DNA of 64,000 nucleotides from Micropruina glycogenica (GTDB taxonomy: Bacteria; Actinomycetota; Actinomycetes; Propionibacteriales; Propionibacteriaceae). The stretch's first letter is position 1. Every line of letters starts with the position of its first letter. Shown in pieces: positions 1 to 8,450 of the stretch. Made by a program: the position numbers and the translations under genes. The stretch lies in assembly GCF_900289045.1 (NCBI RefSeq), contig NZ_LT985188.1, forward strand, positions 124,001-188,000, read 5' to 3'. The notes beneath the pieces are model-generated. The model was not told the DNA's origin. It did not search any database and saw nothing but the letters and a program-made list of their open reading frames with translations.

Positions 1-1175
1 GCCAAGACTTGGTGCAGCCGGTACCGGTCGCCCATCGCGTAGACGGGCTCGTCGGGCAGCGACAGCGTCCAGGTGTGGTCGGGGCCGGCGACCCGGGCGT
101 CACTGGTGGCGTTGAGCACGATCTCGGTCAGGTCGGTGGCGCGCACGTCGAGCGCGGGCCCCGAATCGAGCCGCGCGAGCAGCAACAGATCCTCGACCAG
201 GGTGCTCATGCGGTCGGACTCGCTCTCGATGCGGGTCAGGGCGTGCGACATGGTGTCAGACACCTGATCGCGCTCGCGCCGGGTGAGCTCGGCATAGCCG
301 CGAATCGCCGCCAGCGGGTTGCGCAGCTCGTGTGACGCATCGGCCACGAACTGCCGCAGCTTCACCTCCGAGGCGTGCCGCGCCGCCAGAGCGCCCTCGA
401 CGTTGTCGAGCATGTGGTTGAACGCCAGCCCCACGCGGCCGACCTCGCTGACCGGGTCGGTGTCACGCTGCGGCACCCGCACGATGCCCTCGACCTCGCC
501 CGACTCGAGCGGCAGGTTCGACACGGTGGTGGCGGTGGCGGCCAGCCGGTTGAGCGGCGCGAGGCTGTTCACCACCACGCTGCGGGCCACCACCACGGCA
601 CCGATGATCACCACACCGGCCAGCAGCGCCTCGAACAGCAGCAACGACGTCATGGCGCTGGCCACCTCGTTCAGCGGTATGCCCACGATCACCCGATTGG
701 TGCCGTCCGTGGCCGCGGCGACGCGGTAGAGCCCGTAGCCCGTGAGTTGAACGGTGGTGCGGCTGCTGTCGGCCAGGGTCAGCGCGGTTAGCTGGCTGAC
801 GGCGTCCGTGCTCAACGTCTCGAAGCCCACCGGGGCCGATGTGCTCGACTTGTCGACCAGGATCACTCCGCTGGCGGTGCCACCGGTCTGCACGGCGGTG
901 ATGGTGCCGATCACCTGGCCGCCGGGGGAGGGCCCGCCGCGGCCGCCGTCGTCGGGCCGGGTCTGCCGGTTCAGCGCGAGGCCCAGCCGGTTGTCGATCT
1001 GGTTGATCTGAATGTTGTACGCGGCCAGCGCGACCACCGTGCTCAGGCCGATGGCCACCACCGCCACGAGCACCGCGACGCGCACGACCAGCCGCCGTCC
1101 GAGGGTGCCTTTGGCGAGGGGACGAACGGGTGGGGTCACGGACGGCTGCGGGGTGGCAGGCACAGAAGGACTCAT
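1..1175 (-). CDS. Sensor histidine kinase (partial, C-terminus beyond window)
   Basis: Membrane sensor kinase of a two-component system; only about the first 391 residues are in the window. A hydrophobic segment at about residues 29-53, a periplasm-facing loop of roughly 130 residues and a second hydrophobic stretch (ALLAGVVIIGAVVV) lead through a HAMP-like linker to the phosphorylation box ASHELRNPLAAIRGYAEL, whose histidine is at about residue 282. The ATP-binding domain is only beginning at the edge. The ATG overlaps the stop codon of the response regulator (ATGA), so the two are translationally coupled and almost certainly partners. The signal sensed cannot be read from the sequence. Domain order is seen directly; pairing is inferred from the overlap. 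Confidence 0.93.
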   Translation of the reverse strand, partial: MSPSVPATPQPSVTPPVRPLAKGTLGRRLVVRVAVLVAVVAIGLSTVVALAAYNIQINQIDNRLGLALNRQTRPDDGGRGGPSPGGQVIGTITAVQTGGTASGVILVDKSSTSAPVGFETLSTDAVSQLTALTLADSSRTTVQLTGYGLYRVAAATDGTNRVIVGIPLNEVASAMTSLLLFEALLAGVVIIGAVVVARSVVVNSLAPLNRLAATATTVSNLPLESGEVEGIVRVPQRDTDPVSEVGRVGLAFNHMLDNVEGALAARHASEVKLRQFVADASHELRNPLAAIRGYAELTRRERDQVSDTMSHALTRIESESDRMSTLVEDLLLLARLDSGPALDVRATDLTEIVLNATSDARVAGPDHTWTLSLPDEPVYAMGDRYRLHQVL

Positions 1176-1912
1176 TCGGTCGCGGGTTTCAGCACGTAGC
1201 CCGAGCCGCGCAGGGTGTGGATCATGGGCGGCCGGTTGGCGTCGATCTTCTTACGCAGGTAGCTGATGTACAACTCGACCACGTTGGCCTGGCCGCCGAA
1301 GTCGTAGTTCCACACCCGGTCGAGAATCTGCGGCTTGCTGAGCACCCGGCGCGGGTTGCGCATCAGGTAGCGCAGAAGTTCGAACTCGGTGGCGGTCAGC
1401 TGAATCTCTTCGCCGCCGCGGGTCACCTCGTGCGAGTCCTCGTCGAGCACCAGGTCGCCCACCACAAGCTGTGATCCGGGACGCACGGTGGTGGCGCCGG
1501 TGCGGCGCAGCAGGCCCCGCAGCCGGGCGATCAGCTCCTCGAGCGAGAACGGCTTGGTGACGTAGTCGTCGCCACCGGCGGTGAGTCCGCCGATGCGGTC
1601 TTCGAGGGCGTCCTTGGCGGTGAGAAAGATCACCGGCACGTCGGGCTGTTCGGTGCGAATGCGCCGCATCACCTCGAGGCCGTCGAAGTCGGGCAGCATC
1701 ATGTCGAGCACGATGGCGTCGGGCCGCATCTCGCGCGCGGCCTTCACCGCGGCGATGCCCGAGCCGGCGGTGGCCACCTCCCAGCCCTCGTAGCGCATCG
1801 CCATGCTGAGCAGCTCGGTGAGGCTCGACTCGTCATCGACGGTGAGAATCTTGATCGGTGTGCCGTCGGGCCGGGTGAGGGCGTCGCTGCCACCGCGGGT
1901 GCTGGTCGTCAT
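1172..1912 (-). CDS. OmpR/PhoB-family response regulator
   Basis: DNA-binding response regulator of 246 residues, partner of the overlapping kinase gene. The receiver domain (about residues 20-135) has the acidic pair D26/D27, phospho-acceptor D70 in IVLDMMLPD, T98 and the conserved K120 in YVTKPF. A winged-helix output domain follows, with the family's typical end (VVELYISYLRKKID, then RGSGYVL). The ATG is 6 bases downstream of a CAGATT -10-like hexamer (1919-1924 on the minus strand), so the transcript is probably leaderless. CTGTG repeats in the intergenic space upstream (1933, 1957, 1968) could be its own binding sites. The regulon cannot be predicted from the window. Confidence 0.95.
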   Translation of the reverse strand: MTTSTRGGSDALTRPDGTPIKILTVDDESSLTELLSMAMRYEGWEVATAGSGIAAVKAAREMRPDAIVLDMMLPDFDGLEVMRRIRTEQPDVPVIFLTAKDALEDRIGGLTAGGDDYVTKPFSLEELIARLRGLLRRTGATTVRPGSQLVVGDLVLDEDSHEVTRGGEEIQLTATEFELLRYLMRNPRRVLSKPQILDRVWNYDFGGQANVVELYISYLRKKIDANRPPMIHTLRGSGYVLKPATE

Positions 1913-1991
1913 GTGGCCAATCTGTCAGCCGCCTGTGAGGTTGAGCTAGGTAAATCCTGTGTAATCCCTGTGAGGGTACTCGCCTGACAGG
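1913..1991. promoter_or_regulatory. Shared upstream region of response regulator and cobS with CTGTG repeats
   Basis: The 79 bases between two divergent genes hold CTGTG at 1933-1937, 1957-1961 and 1968-1972. The last two are spaced 11 bases start to start, the usual spacing of direct half-sites bound by OmpR-family dimers. Autoregulation, with a possible effect on cobS, is an inference. Confidence 0.4.
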
Positions 1992-2771
1992 ATGGTGACC
2001 GTGACATCACCCTGGCGCGACGGCTGGCGACTGGCCGTCGGCACGCTGACCGTGCTGCCCGTGCGACCACCCGAGCAGGTCGACGCCCGCGTGGCGCGGG
2101 CGATGGCCACCCTGGCGCCGCTCGCGTTCATGCCCGTGGCCCTGATCGCTGGTGGGCTCGGCTTCGCGACCGTGGCGCTCGGCTGGCCGTCGCTGGTGGC
2201 CGGACTGTTGACGGTCGCCGCCACGGCGTGGCTGACCCGCGCGATTCATCTCGACGGCCTCGCCGACACCGTGGACGGGCTGGGGTCGGGGCGTCCGACC
2301 GAGGCGGCGCTGGCGATCATGCGGCGCGGCGACGTGGGTCCGATGGGCGTGGTTGCGCTCGTCGTCGTCCTGGCGCTGCAGGCGATTGCTGCTGCCGAAC
2401 TGCTCGGACGTGAGGGTGGCTGGCTGGGGTTGGTGGTCGCCCTGTGCGCAGGTCGAGCCGCCCTGGCCCTGGTGGCGCTGCGCGGCGTGCCGGCCGCCCG
2501 GCCCGACGGCCTGGGAGCGGTGTTCGCGTCGTGCGTGCCACCCGGGTTGGCGATCACGATCTGGCTGGTGTCGTCCGCCGCGCTGGCCGCGGCCGCGGCA
2601 TGGGCGGGTTCGAACTGGTGGCTGGGGGTTGTGGCCGCAGCGGCGGCGGCAGCGGCGGTGCTGGCCCTGGTGCGTACGGCCGTGCGAAAGTTGGGCGGCA
2701 CCACCGGCGATGTGCTGGGTGCCGGCGTCGAACTGGCCACCACCGCCCTGCTCGTGATGCTGGCCCGCTGA
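1992..2771 (+). CDS. cobS: Adenosylcobinamide-GDP ribazoletransferase
   Basis: Integral membrane enzyme that joins adenosylcobinamide-GDP to alpha-ribazole (or its phosphate) in the last assembly step of adenosylcobalamin. The 259 residues contain the family hallmark HLDGLADTVDGLGSG followed by the acidic and basic residues of RRGDVGPMG, and several hydrophobic helices rich in Ala, Val and Leu; the length is normal for CobS. Translation starts at ATG 1992 or the GTG one codon later. The next gene, cobU, acts just before it in the pathway and lies 143 bases downstream on the same strand, so the pair forms a nucleotide-loop assembly unit. No cobalamin riboswitch fits in the 79-base upstream gap. 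Confidence 0.94.
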   Translation: MVTVTSPWRDGWRLAVGTLTVLPVRPPEQVDARVARAMATLAPLAFMPVALIAGGLGFATVALGWPSLVAGLLTVAATAWLTRAIHLDGLADTVDGLGSGRPTEAALAIMRRGDVGPMGVVALVVVLALQAIAAAELLGREGGWLGLVVALCAGRAALALVALRGVPAARPDGLGAVFASCVPPGLAITIWLVSSAALAAAAAWAGSNWWLGVVAAAAAAAAVLALVRTAVRKLGGTTGDVLGAGVELATTALLVMLAR

Positions 2772-2914
2772 TCCAGTGTCACCTCGCCCGAGGCGCTTGC
2801 TGCTGCGCGGCGCTCAGGACGCAGGTCGCGGCTTTGCCCTCGGTGGTCGGACAACCCGGGCCGACTTTCGCAGAGCGGCTGTGCCGAGCGGGGCGCGGCG
2901 GTAACTTCCGTTGC

Positions 2915-3469
2915 ATGAAGGTGTTGGTGACCGGAGGCATTCGTTGCGGTAAGTCGCTGTATGCCGAAAACCTGCTCGCCGACGCCTCGGCGGTCACCTA
3001 CGTCACGCCCGGCTACGCGGCGGATCCCAGCCACGACCCAGAGTGGGCAGCGCGGGTGTACAACCACCAGAAGCGCCGGCCCCGCCACTGGACGACCATC
3101 GAGACCGTCGACATCGCGTCGGCGCTCAGGGCGGCGGAGTCGCCCGTGCTGATCGACTGCCTGGGAACGTGGCTGTCACGCACCATCGACGGTTGGGGCG
3201 TGTGGGAGAAGCCGTTCGAGCAGTGGCGGCACAGGTTCGACGATGCGCTGATGGATTTTCTGGACGCCTGGCACGGCAGCAGCCAACTGACGATCGCGGT
3301 CACCAACGAGGTGGGCTGGGGGCTGGTGTCGGAGTACCCGTCGGGGCGGCTGTTCGCCGACCTGATGGGACGGCTCAACTATCGGGTGGGCGGCGCCAGC
3401 GACGACGTGGTGTTGATGGTGTCGGGTCGTGCCCTGCACCTGGGCTCCGATGCGAACTATCACCGCTGA
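2915..3469 (+). CDS. cobU: Bifunctional adenosylcobinamide kinase / guanylyltransferase
   Basis: Phosphorylates adenosylcobinamide and then adds GMP, giving the substrate of CobS. The protein begins MKVLVTGGIRCGKSLYAE, a P-loop (GGxRxGKS) at the very N-terminus as in CobU/CobP; further conserved pieces are VLIDCLGTWLS near residue 70 and VTNEVGWGLV and GRLFADLMGRLN in the C-terminal half. Its 184 residues match the family. The ATG lies 7 bases after a TAACTT hexamer (2902-2907), so it is probably leaderless with its own promoter, despite sitting behind cobS. The reading frame extends further upstream, but that part overlaps cobS in another frame and is not coding. Confidence 0.93.
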   Translation: MKVLVTGGIRCGKSLYAENLLADASAVTYVTPGYAADPSHDPEWAARVYNHQKRRPRHWTTIETVDIASALRAAESPVLIDCLGTWLSRTIDGWGVWEKPFEQWRHRFDDALMDFLDAWHGSSQLTIAVTNEVGWGLVSEYPSGRLFADLMGRLNYRVGGASDDVVLMVSGRALHLGSDANYHR

Positions 3470-3541
3470 CCGACTCTTCGCACAAGAGATCCAGCCTCGA
3501 CCCACCGGTGGGGTCGGATCTGTATCGCTGGTGGTGATGGG

Positions 3542-3826
3542 TCAGAAGCGAACGTCGAATCCACTCGTGCGGCTCGACGGTTCGACCCAGTCGATCGTGT
3601 GCGAGGTGACCTGTCCGGGCCGGCCGGAGCGTGGCGGGTGTTCGAGCAGCGCGTGGATCAGCTTGCCGAGCGCCTCGGTGGAGCCCTGAGCGTCGATCTC
3701 GACCCGGCCGTCGTCGAGGTTGCGCGCGTAGCCAGACAGGCGCAGTTCGCGCGCCAAGCCCTGCACCCACCACCGAAATCCGACGCCCTGCACCCGGCCG
3801 TCGACCCGGATCAGCGCACGTTCCAT
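3542..3826 (-). CDS. acyP: Acylphosphatase
   Basis: Small cytoplasmic enzyme that hydrolyses acyl phosphates. The 94-residue protein contains the two signatures of the family: GRVQGVGFRWWVQ with the phosphate-binding Arg18, and GYARNLDDGRVEI with the catalytic Asn36. It ends in the usual FDVRF-like strand. The start ATG follows a TAGGGT hexamer by 6 bases (3833-3838 on the minus strand), the leaderless arrangement seen at many genes here. It is convergent with cobU and monocistronic. Cellular role in bacteria is uncertain; the assignment to the family is firm. Confidence 0.95.
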   Translation of the reverse strand: MERALIRVDGRVQGVGFRWWVQGLARELRLSGYARNLDDGRVEIDAQGSTEALGKLIHALLEHPPRSGRPGQVTSHTIDWVEPSSRTSGFDVRF

Positions 3827-3865
3827 GGCAGCACCCTAACCGTGTCGAGAGCGGTGGAAAATGGC

Positions 3866-3899
3866 GACGGCGCCACCCCGAAACCGGGGTGACGCCGTC
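3866..3899 (-). terminator. Intrinsic terminator of the CsbD gene
   Basis: The arms CACCCCG / CGGGGTG and GACGGCG / CGCCGTC form a long hairpin with an AAAC loop and a single mismatch. On the minus strand it is followed within a few bases by a run of T residues, and it starts 22 bases past the CsbD stop codon. Confidence 0.8.
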
Positions 3900-3920
3900 T
3901 GTCGATGATCGTGAGGACGA

Positions 3921-4136
3921 TCAGTTCGTGGCCTTGTTCCAGGCGGCCTTGGCGTCTTCGCCGGCGTCCTTGACACCGTCTTTGACCGCTTCGCCGGCCT
4001 GCTTGGCCTTCGCACTGGCCTGCTCGGCCGCGCCCTCGGCTTGGAGCCGCTCGTTGTCGGTGGCGTCGCCGATCACCTCTTTGGCCTTGCCGCCAACCTC
4101 TTCGGCCTTGTTCTTGATCTTGTCGCCGATACCCAT
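3921..4136 (-). CDS. CsbD-family stress protein
   Basis: Small hydrophilic, alanine/lysine-rich protein of 71 residues. It begins MGIGDKIKNKAEEVGGKAKE and includes GDATDNERLQAEG, both typical of the CsbD domain, a general-stress family of unknown biochemical function. The rest is a charged helix rich in Lys, Ala and Glu. The start is fixed by a strong AAGGAGG ribosome site 7 bases upstream. A clear terminator follows, so it is a single-gene unit. In other bacteria CsbD is under stress sigma-factor control; no such promoter could be identified here with confidence. Confidence 0.9.
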   Translation of the reverse strand: MGIGDKIKNKAEEVGGKAKEVIGDATDNERLQAEGAAEQASAKAKQAGEAVKDGVKDAGEDAKAAWNKATN

Positions 4137-4267
4137 GGGGTGCCTCCTTGCCTGGACGCCGGGCGCGTCCGAATGTCTCACAAGGCTAGGTGGCCCACTC
4201 GAATAACCCTTCACCCTTTGGGGCGTGTTGTCGGTTGAGGGCCGGTGGCTCATGCTCGACGATCCCC

Positions 4268-4735
4268 TCAGGTGATGTCGGCCACCGTCGCGTCCAGCGC
4301 GGCGAGCATGGCGTCGGCGTCCACGGCGATCGCCACCCCGTGGGCTCCGCCGCCGATCGACACCCGGCGCCCGGTCACGGAGGCGTCTGCGATCACCGGC
4401 CACGCCCGCGACGCACCGAACGGGGTGATGGTGCCGCGTTCGTAGCCGGTCACCTTGCGGGCGGTTGCTGCGTCGGGCATCGACAGGCGTGACACCCCGA
4501 GCAGGGCGCGCAGCTTCGGCCAGGCGATCTCGGCGTCGCCCGGCACCAGCACGAACAGGTAGTCGTCGTTCGCGCGCCGCACCACCATGGTCTTGACGAT
4601 GTCGCGCGGCTGCACCCCGCGGGCGGCCGCGGCTTCGGCCAGCGAGTTGACCGGGCCGTGCCTGGTCACGGTGACGTCGAGACCCGCCGCACGGGCGGCC
4701 AGGGCGGCCGGGCCGTCGCCGTCCGGCTGGTTCAC
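4268..4735 (-). CDS. YbaK/ProX-type aminoacyl-tRNA deacylase
   Basis: Trans-editing domain protein of 155 residues that likely hydrolyses mischarged tRNA (Cys-tRNA(Pro) or a related species). The YbaK signature is visible: the Lys of DIVKTMVVR, GDAEIAWPKLRALLG, and VTGYERGTITPFG, which lines the active site; a glycine-rich IGGGAHGVAI segment follows. Which mischarged tRNA it edits cannot be told from sequence. It lies 4 bases downstream of the CBS-domain gene on the same strand, so the two form an operon transcribed from the promoter at about 5175-5180. Confidence 0.88.
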   Translation of the reverse strand: MNQPDGDGPAALAARAAGLDVTVTRHGPVNSLAEAAAARGVQPRDIVKTMVVRRANDDYLFVLVPGDAEIAWPKLRALLGVSRLSMPDAATARKVTGYERGTITPFGASRAWPVIADASVTGRRVSIGGGAHGVAIAVDADAMLAALDATVADIT

Positions 4736-4739
4736 GAGG

Positions 4740-5168
4740 TCAGGCGTGCAGGTAGCCGAGCAGGTGGTTGCGCTCGTCGAGCAGCTGGTCGATGCGGTTC
4801 TTCACCACGTCGCCGATGGAAATCACCCCGTGCAGTTCGCCGTCGACCACCACCGGCAGGTGCCTGATGCGCTGGTAGGTCATGGTGTGGGCGGTCTCTT
4901 CGAGGCTGTCGTTCAACCCGCAGGTGTGCACGTTGGCGGTCATGATCTCGCTGACCAGCTTGGTCAGCACCGCCGCGCCCTGCTTGCCGAGTTCGCGCAC
5001 CACGTCACGCTCGCTCACGATGCCGTCGATGTGCAGACCGTCGGACGTGACCACCACCGCGCCGATTCGATGCTCGCCCAAGAGGCCAACCAGGTCTTCC
5101 ACCGAGGCCGAGGGTTCGATCGTGACCACTGCGGCGCCCTTGCCTCGGACGATGTCTTCGATCCTCAT
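4740..5168 (-). CDS. CBS-domain pair protein
   Basis: A 142-residue protein made only of two CBS motifs in tandem (about residues 8-60 and 75-130). These usually form a Bateman module that binds adenosyl nucleotides and reports energy status. GIVSERDVVREL closes the first repeat and HGVISIGDVVKNRID the second. There is no attached enzyme or transporter domain, so the target is unknown; stand-alone CBS proteins of this size are common in actinobacteria and some respond to hypoxia. The ATG is 6 bases after TACCTT (5175-5180 on the minus strand), suggesting a leaderless mRNA. It heads an operon with the YbaK gene. Confidence 0.9.
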   Translation of the reverse strand: MRIEDIVRGKGAAVVTIEPSASVEDLVGLLGEHRIGAVVVTSDGLHIDGIVSERDVVRELGKQGAAVLTKLVSEIMTANVHTCGLNDSLEETAHTMTYQRIRHLPVVVDGELHGVISIGDVVKNRIDQLLDERNHLLGYLHA

Positions 5169-5307
5169 AACGGGAAGGTACCCGCTCGCTCGCCGCGAGA
5201 TAACCCATTTGTCCTAAGAAACGGCCGTCGGGTTCTTCCACGTGCTGGACGGCACCGCCCGGGCCGAGCGGGTCGGCCGACTATTGTCCAGCCGAGAAGG
5301 AGGCCTG

Positions 5308-6486
5308 ATGAGCGAGCCGTCGCCGATCACCCGCGCCGTGCGCGCGGGCATCGACAGCGACCTGACCCACGGTGCCGTCGTGCCCCCGATCTACCTCAGC
5401 ACCACCTTCACGTTCGAAGAGTTCGGGGTGCCACGCGAGTTCGACTACGCCCGACGCGGCAACCCCACGCGTAGTGCGCTGGCCGCAGCCGTCGCGGCCC
5501 TCGAGGGCGCCGCGGGTGCGGTGATCACGGCCAGCGGCATGGGGGCGATCACCACCGTGCTGGCGGCGCTGCTGCAACCCGGCCAGGTGCTGGTGGCTCC
5601 GCACGACTGTTACGGCGGCTCGTGGCGGCTGTTCGACGCGCTGGCGCGCAAGGGGCATTTCGAGCTGGTGCTCGCCGACCTGACCGACCCCGAGGTGGCC
5701 GAGCAGGCGATCCGCGAGCATGGTCCGACGGTGTTGTGGGTCGAGACGCCGTCGAACCCGTTGTTGCGCATCAGCGACGTGTCGGCCCTGGCCGCTCTGG
5801 GCCACGCGGTGGGGGCCACAGTGGTGGTCGACAACACGTTCTGTACGCCGCTGGGTCAGCGGCCGCTCGAGCTGGGCGCCGATCTGGTGGTGCATTCGGC
5901 CACGAAGTACCTGGCCGGGCACAGCGACGTGGTGTCGGGGGCGGTGGTGTGCTCGACCGAGGCGCAGGCCGAAGACCTGGCCTGGTGGGCCAACTGTCTC
6001 GGGGTCACCGGTGGAGCCTTCGACTGCTACCTCGCGCTGCGCGGCCTACGCTCGCTGCATGCCCGCATGGCCGTGCATGAATCCAACGCGGCACAGATCG
6101 TCACCCTTCTGACCGACCATCCGGCCGTGACGGCCGTTCATCACGCGAGCCTGGCGAGTCATCCCGGCCACGAGCTGGCCGCTCGGCAGCAGCGGCTCTT
6201 CGGCGGCATCGTCACGTTCGAACTGGGCGGCGGGCTGCCGGCGGCGCAGGCGTGCATGGACGGGCTGCGGCTGTTCTGCCCGGCCGAGTCGCTGGGCGGT
6301 ACCGAGTCGCTGGTGTCGCACCCGGCCACCATGACGCACGCCGCGATGCCGCCGCAGGTGCAGGCCGCCGCGGGCATCACCCCGGGCATGCTGCGGTTGA
6401 GCGTCGGTATCGAGGACGCCGCCGACCTGGTCGCCGACCTGGCCGCCGGACTGCAGCGCGCGGCGCAAGTTGGGAACGGTTCCTAA
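5308..6486 (+). CDS. metB: Cystathionine gamma-synthase
   Basis: PLP enzyme that condenses an activated homoserine ester with cysteine to cystathionine in methionine synthesis. The 392-residue protein is close to E. coli MetB from memory of that sequence: YARRGNPTR, LLVAPHDCYGGSWRLFD-type substrate loop, VETPSNPLL, VVDNTF, and the PLP lysine at about residue 200 in HSATKYLAGHSDVV; the end has SLGGTESLVSHPATMTHA. The start ATG has a GAAGGAGG site just upstream. The last codons (AQVGNGS) and the stop lie inside a 33 bp palindromic repeat, so the C-terminus may have been rewritten by that repeat. No other methionine gene is adjacent. Confidence 0.95.
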   Translation: MSEPSPITRAVRAGIDSDLTHGAVVPPIYLSTTFTFEEFGVPREFDYARRGNPTRSALAAAVAALEGAAGAVITASGMGAITTVLAALLQPGQVLVAPHDCYGGSWRLFDALARKGHFELVLADLTDPEVAEQAIREHGPTVLWVETPSNPLLRISDVSALAALGHAVGATVVVDNTFCTPLGQRPLELGADLVVHSATKYLAGHSDVVSGAVVCSTEAQAEDLAWWANCLGVTGGAFDCYLALRGLRSLHARMAVHESNAAQIVTLLTDHPAVTAVHHASLASHPGHELAARQQRLFGGIVTFELGGGLPAAQACMDGLRLFCPAESLGGTESLVSHPATMTHAAMPPQVQAAAGITPGMLRLSVGIEDAADLVADLAAGLQRAAQVGNGS

Positions 6487-6538
6487 CTCGCGCCACCTGG
6501 GTTCTGGTGGGTGTTGGGGACGGCTCCTAACTCGCGCC
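6462..6538. repeat. Two copies of a 33 bp palindromic repeat
   Basis: Copies at 6462-6494 and 6506-6538 share an imperfect palindrome with arms like GGCGCGAGTT and AACTCGCGCC around a GGGACGGTTCC centre. Related copies lie at 17169-17201, 17221-17253 and 39947-39979. The first copy overlaps the metB stop codon. They may also act as a terminator between metB and the convergent proline dehydrogenase gene. Confidence 0.85.
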
Positions 6539-6556
6539 AGCGGGCTGCTGCTCGGC

Positions 6557-7510
6557 TCAGAAGCCCGACTGCACCTGCTTCTTCTTCGGACGCTCGAACA
6601 ACGCCCGCAGCAGAAACACCACGTTGGCGGGGCGTTCGGCCAGCCGCCGCATGAAGTAGGCGTACCAGTCGGTGCCGAAGGGCACATAGACCCGCATCGA
6701 GTGGCCAAGCCCGGCGAGCCGCACCTGCTCGTCCGACCTGATGCCGAGCAGCATCTGCAGTTCGAACGAATCGACTGCGCGGTCCAGCCGGCTGACCTCG
6801 TCGAGCACATGCCCGATCATCGCGTCATCGTGCGTGGCGAACAGCGGACGTCCATCGCCCTCCAATAGCACGGTGGCGCACCGCCGGTAGTTGCGGTCGA
6901 CTGCGCTCTTGGCTTGATGCGCCACCTCGGACGGCTCGGCGTAGGCCCCCTTGCAGAGCCGCACCCGGTTGCCGGGGTCACGCTGCTGCAGGCAATCGGT
7001 GGTGGTTCGGTACAGCATCGACTGCAGCACGGTGCCCACCCACGGGTACTGCTCGCGCAGTTTTGCCACGGTGCGCAGGGTGGCGTCGGTGGTGGTGTGG
7101 TCTTCTGCGTCGACGGTGACGGTGGTGCCCACCCGGTCGGCGGCCGCACAGATCACCCTGGCGTTGTCGAGGGCCAACTCGTGCCCGCCCGCCAGCAAAG
7201 CGCCCAGCGCCGACAGCTTGATCGACACCTCGACCTCGCCCGTCAGTCCTTCGGCGCTCAGCCGGTTGAGCAGTTCGACGTAGGTGTCGGTGACCCGGTC
7301 GGCCTGAGCCGCGGTGGTGGTGTCTTCGCCCAGAAAGTCGATGGTGACCAGCAGTCCGCGCTCGACCAGCGCGTGCGTGACGCGCAGGCAGTCGTCGAGG
7401 TTCTCACCCGCCACAAACCGTTCGACCAGCCTTCTGGTCAGCGGAAATGCGACCACCGCGTGCTTGACCGCGGGGGTTCGTGACAGGCCGAGCAACACGT
7501 TCTTGAGCAT
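6557..7510 (-). CDS. Proline dehydrogenase
   Basis: FAD-dependent enzyme of 317 residues that oxidises proline to pyrroline-5-carboxylate. It has the monofunctional size, unlike fused PutA. Family motifs are VSIKLSALG, VTVDAEDHTTTD, the FAD-binding RLCKGAYAEP and the substrate-binding end VYVPFGTDWYAYFMRRLAERPAN. A GAGGAG ribosome site precedes the ATG. The P5C dehydrogenase needed for the second step is not in the window. The gene is convergent with metB, and the two 33 bp palindromes lie between the two stop codons. Confidence 0.95.
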   Translation of the reverse strand: MLKNVLLGLSRTPAVKHAVVAFPLTRRLVERFVAGENLDDCLRVTHALVERGLLVTIDFLGEDTTTAAQADRVTDTYVELLNRLSAEGLTGEVEVSIKLSALGALLAGGHELALDNARVICAAADRVGTTVTVDAEDHTTTDATLRTVAKLREQYPWVGTVLQSMLYRTTTDCLQQRDPGNRVRLCKGAYAEPSEVAHQAKSAVDRNYRRCATVLLEGDGRPLFATHDDAMIGHVLDEVSRLDRAVDSFELQMLLGIRSDEQVRLAGLGHSMRVYVPFGTDWYAYFMRRLAERPANVVFLLRALFERPKKKQVQSGF

Positions 7511-7686
7511 GGAGTCTCCTCGGCACGGACTCTAGCCGCACCCACCCCGAACACGCCAAGGATCAGTTCGGACGGCTGTCGTATCGGTACGTCGTGCCGG
7601 CTGGTCCGAACCCCCACTGGTCCGTCACCCGGTCCGTCATCCCGGTGGACGCCGGGACCTCATCGGTCGGAGCGGCACCTATGGCG

Positions 7687-8340
7687 TCAACCTCTGTACG
7701 AGGCCACGAAGTCCACGAACTCGGGCGACGACAGTGATTCGACGGCCAGCTCGGCCGAGCCGGCGATCGCTTGGAGTTGATCGGCGTCGGTGTTCACCGC
7801 CACGAACACCGCACCTGCGGCCTCGGCCGCGATGGCGTCTTGAGCGGTATCGCCGAGTACCAGCAACGGACCGTCGCCGGCCAAGGCGCGGGCTTGACGG
7901 CCCAGTTCTGCGCGGTCGGACACAAAACCGCCCGAGGCGAACAGTTCCCAGTCGATCAGATCGAGGTCGAAGCCGGACGTCCGCAACTTCACTCGCGCCC
8001 GTCGTGGCGTGTTGCCGGTGAGCAGCCCGTTGCGCCAGCCGGCCTTCTTGGTGAGTGCCAGCGCCCGCTGTGCGCCCGGCACCGTTTCACGGGGTGTGTG
8101 CGCGTAGAACGCTTCGGACAGGTCGTCCAACTGGCCCAGAAAGTCGTCGACCCGTGCCACGTCGAGCCCCGATGAGCCCAGATGCAGTTCGGCGAGCCGA
8201 CGGTCGGTGAATCCGTCACGCGGCCCTGGTGGCTGCACCGGTTCGACGCCGAAGGTGGCTGTGGTTTCGGTGAACAGGTCGGTTCGGTTACCGGGGCTAC
8301 GCACCAGCGTGCCGTCGATGTCCCAGAAAGCGGTGATCAC
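7687..8340 (-). CDS. HAD-superfamily hydrolase
   Basis: Cytoplasmic phosphatase-like protein of 217 residues. The first HAD motif is FWDIDGTLVRSP near the N-terminus (nucleophile and acid aspartates), motif II is GLLTGNTPRRARVKL and the metal site is VLGDTAQDAIAA. The start is chosen as GTG 8340 because a TAGGGT hexamer lies 7 bases upstream (8348-8353 on the minus strand); an in-frame GTG at 8349 would overlap that hexamer. Substrate is not predictable; the cap resembles the phosphoglycolate phosphatase group. It follows another HAD gene with a gap of about 110 bases and probably has its own promoter. Confidence 0.88.
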   Translation of the reverse strand: MITAFWDIDGTLVRSPGNRTDLFTETTATFGVEPVQPPGPRDGFTDRRLAELHLGSSGLDVARVDDFLGQLDDLSEAFYAHTPRETVPGAQRALALTKKAGWRNGLLTGNTPRRARVKLRTSGFDLDLIDWELFASGGFVSDRAELGRQARALAGDGPLLVLGDTAQDAIAAEAAGAVFVAVNTDADQLQAIAGSAELAVESLSSPEFVDFVASYRG

Positions 8341-8450
8341 CCGGGGCACCCTATCGATCCTCTGAGGCCGCCGGGCGGACGGGGATGCGCCGGCGCCCGA
8401 ACGTCCACGACGCCTGATGACATCCCGGAGCGAGGCAGGGAGGGCGGCGC

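Noticed and set aside
1913-1991. Cobalamin riboswitch upstream of cobS
   Set aside because: The gap is only 79 bases, much shorter than a cobalamin aptamer, and no B12-box-like sequence is seen.
2444-2914. N-terminal extension of cobU
   Set aside because: The extra 157 codons overlap cobS in another frame; the P-loop at the ATG 2915 is the true N-terminus and a -10 lies just before it.
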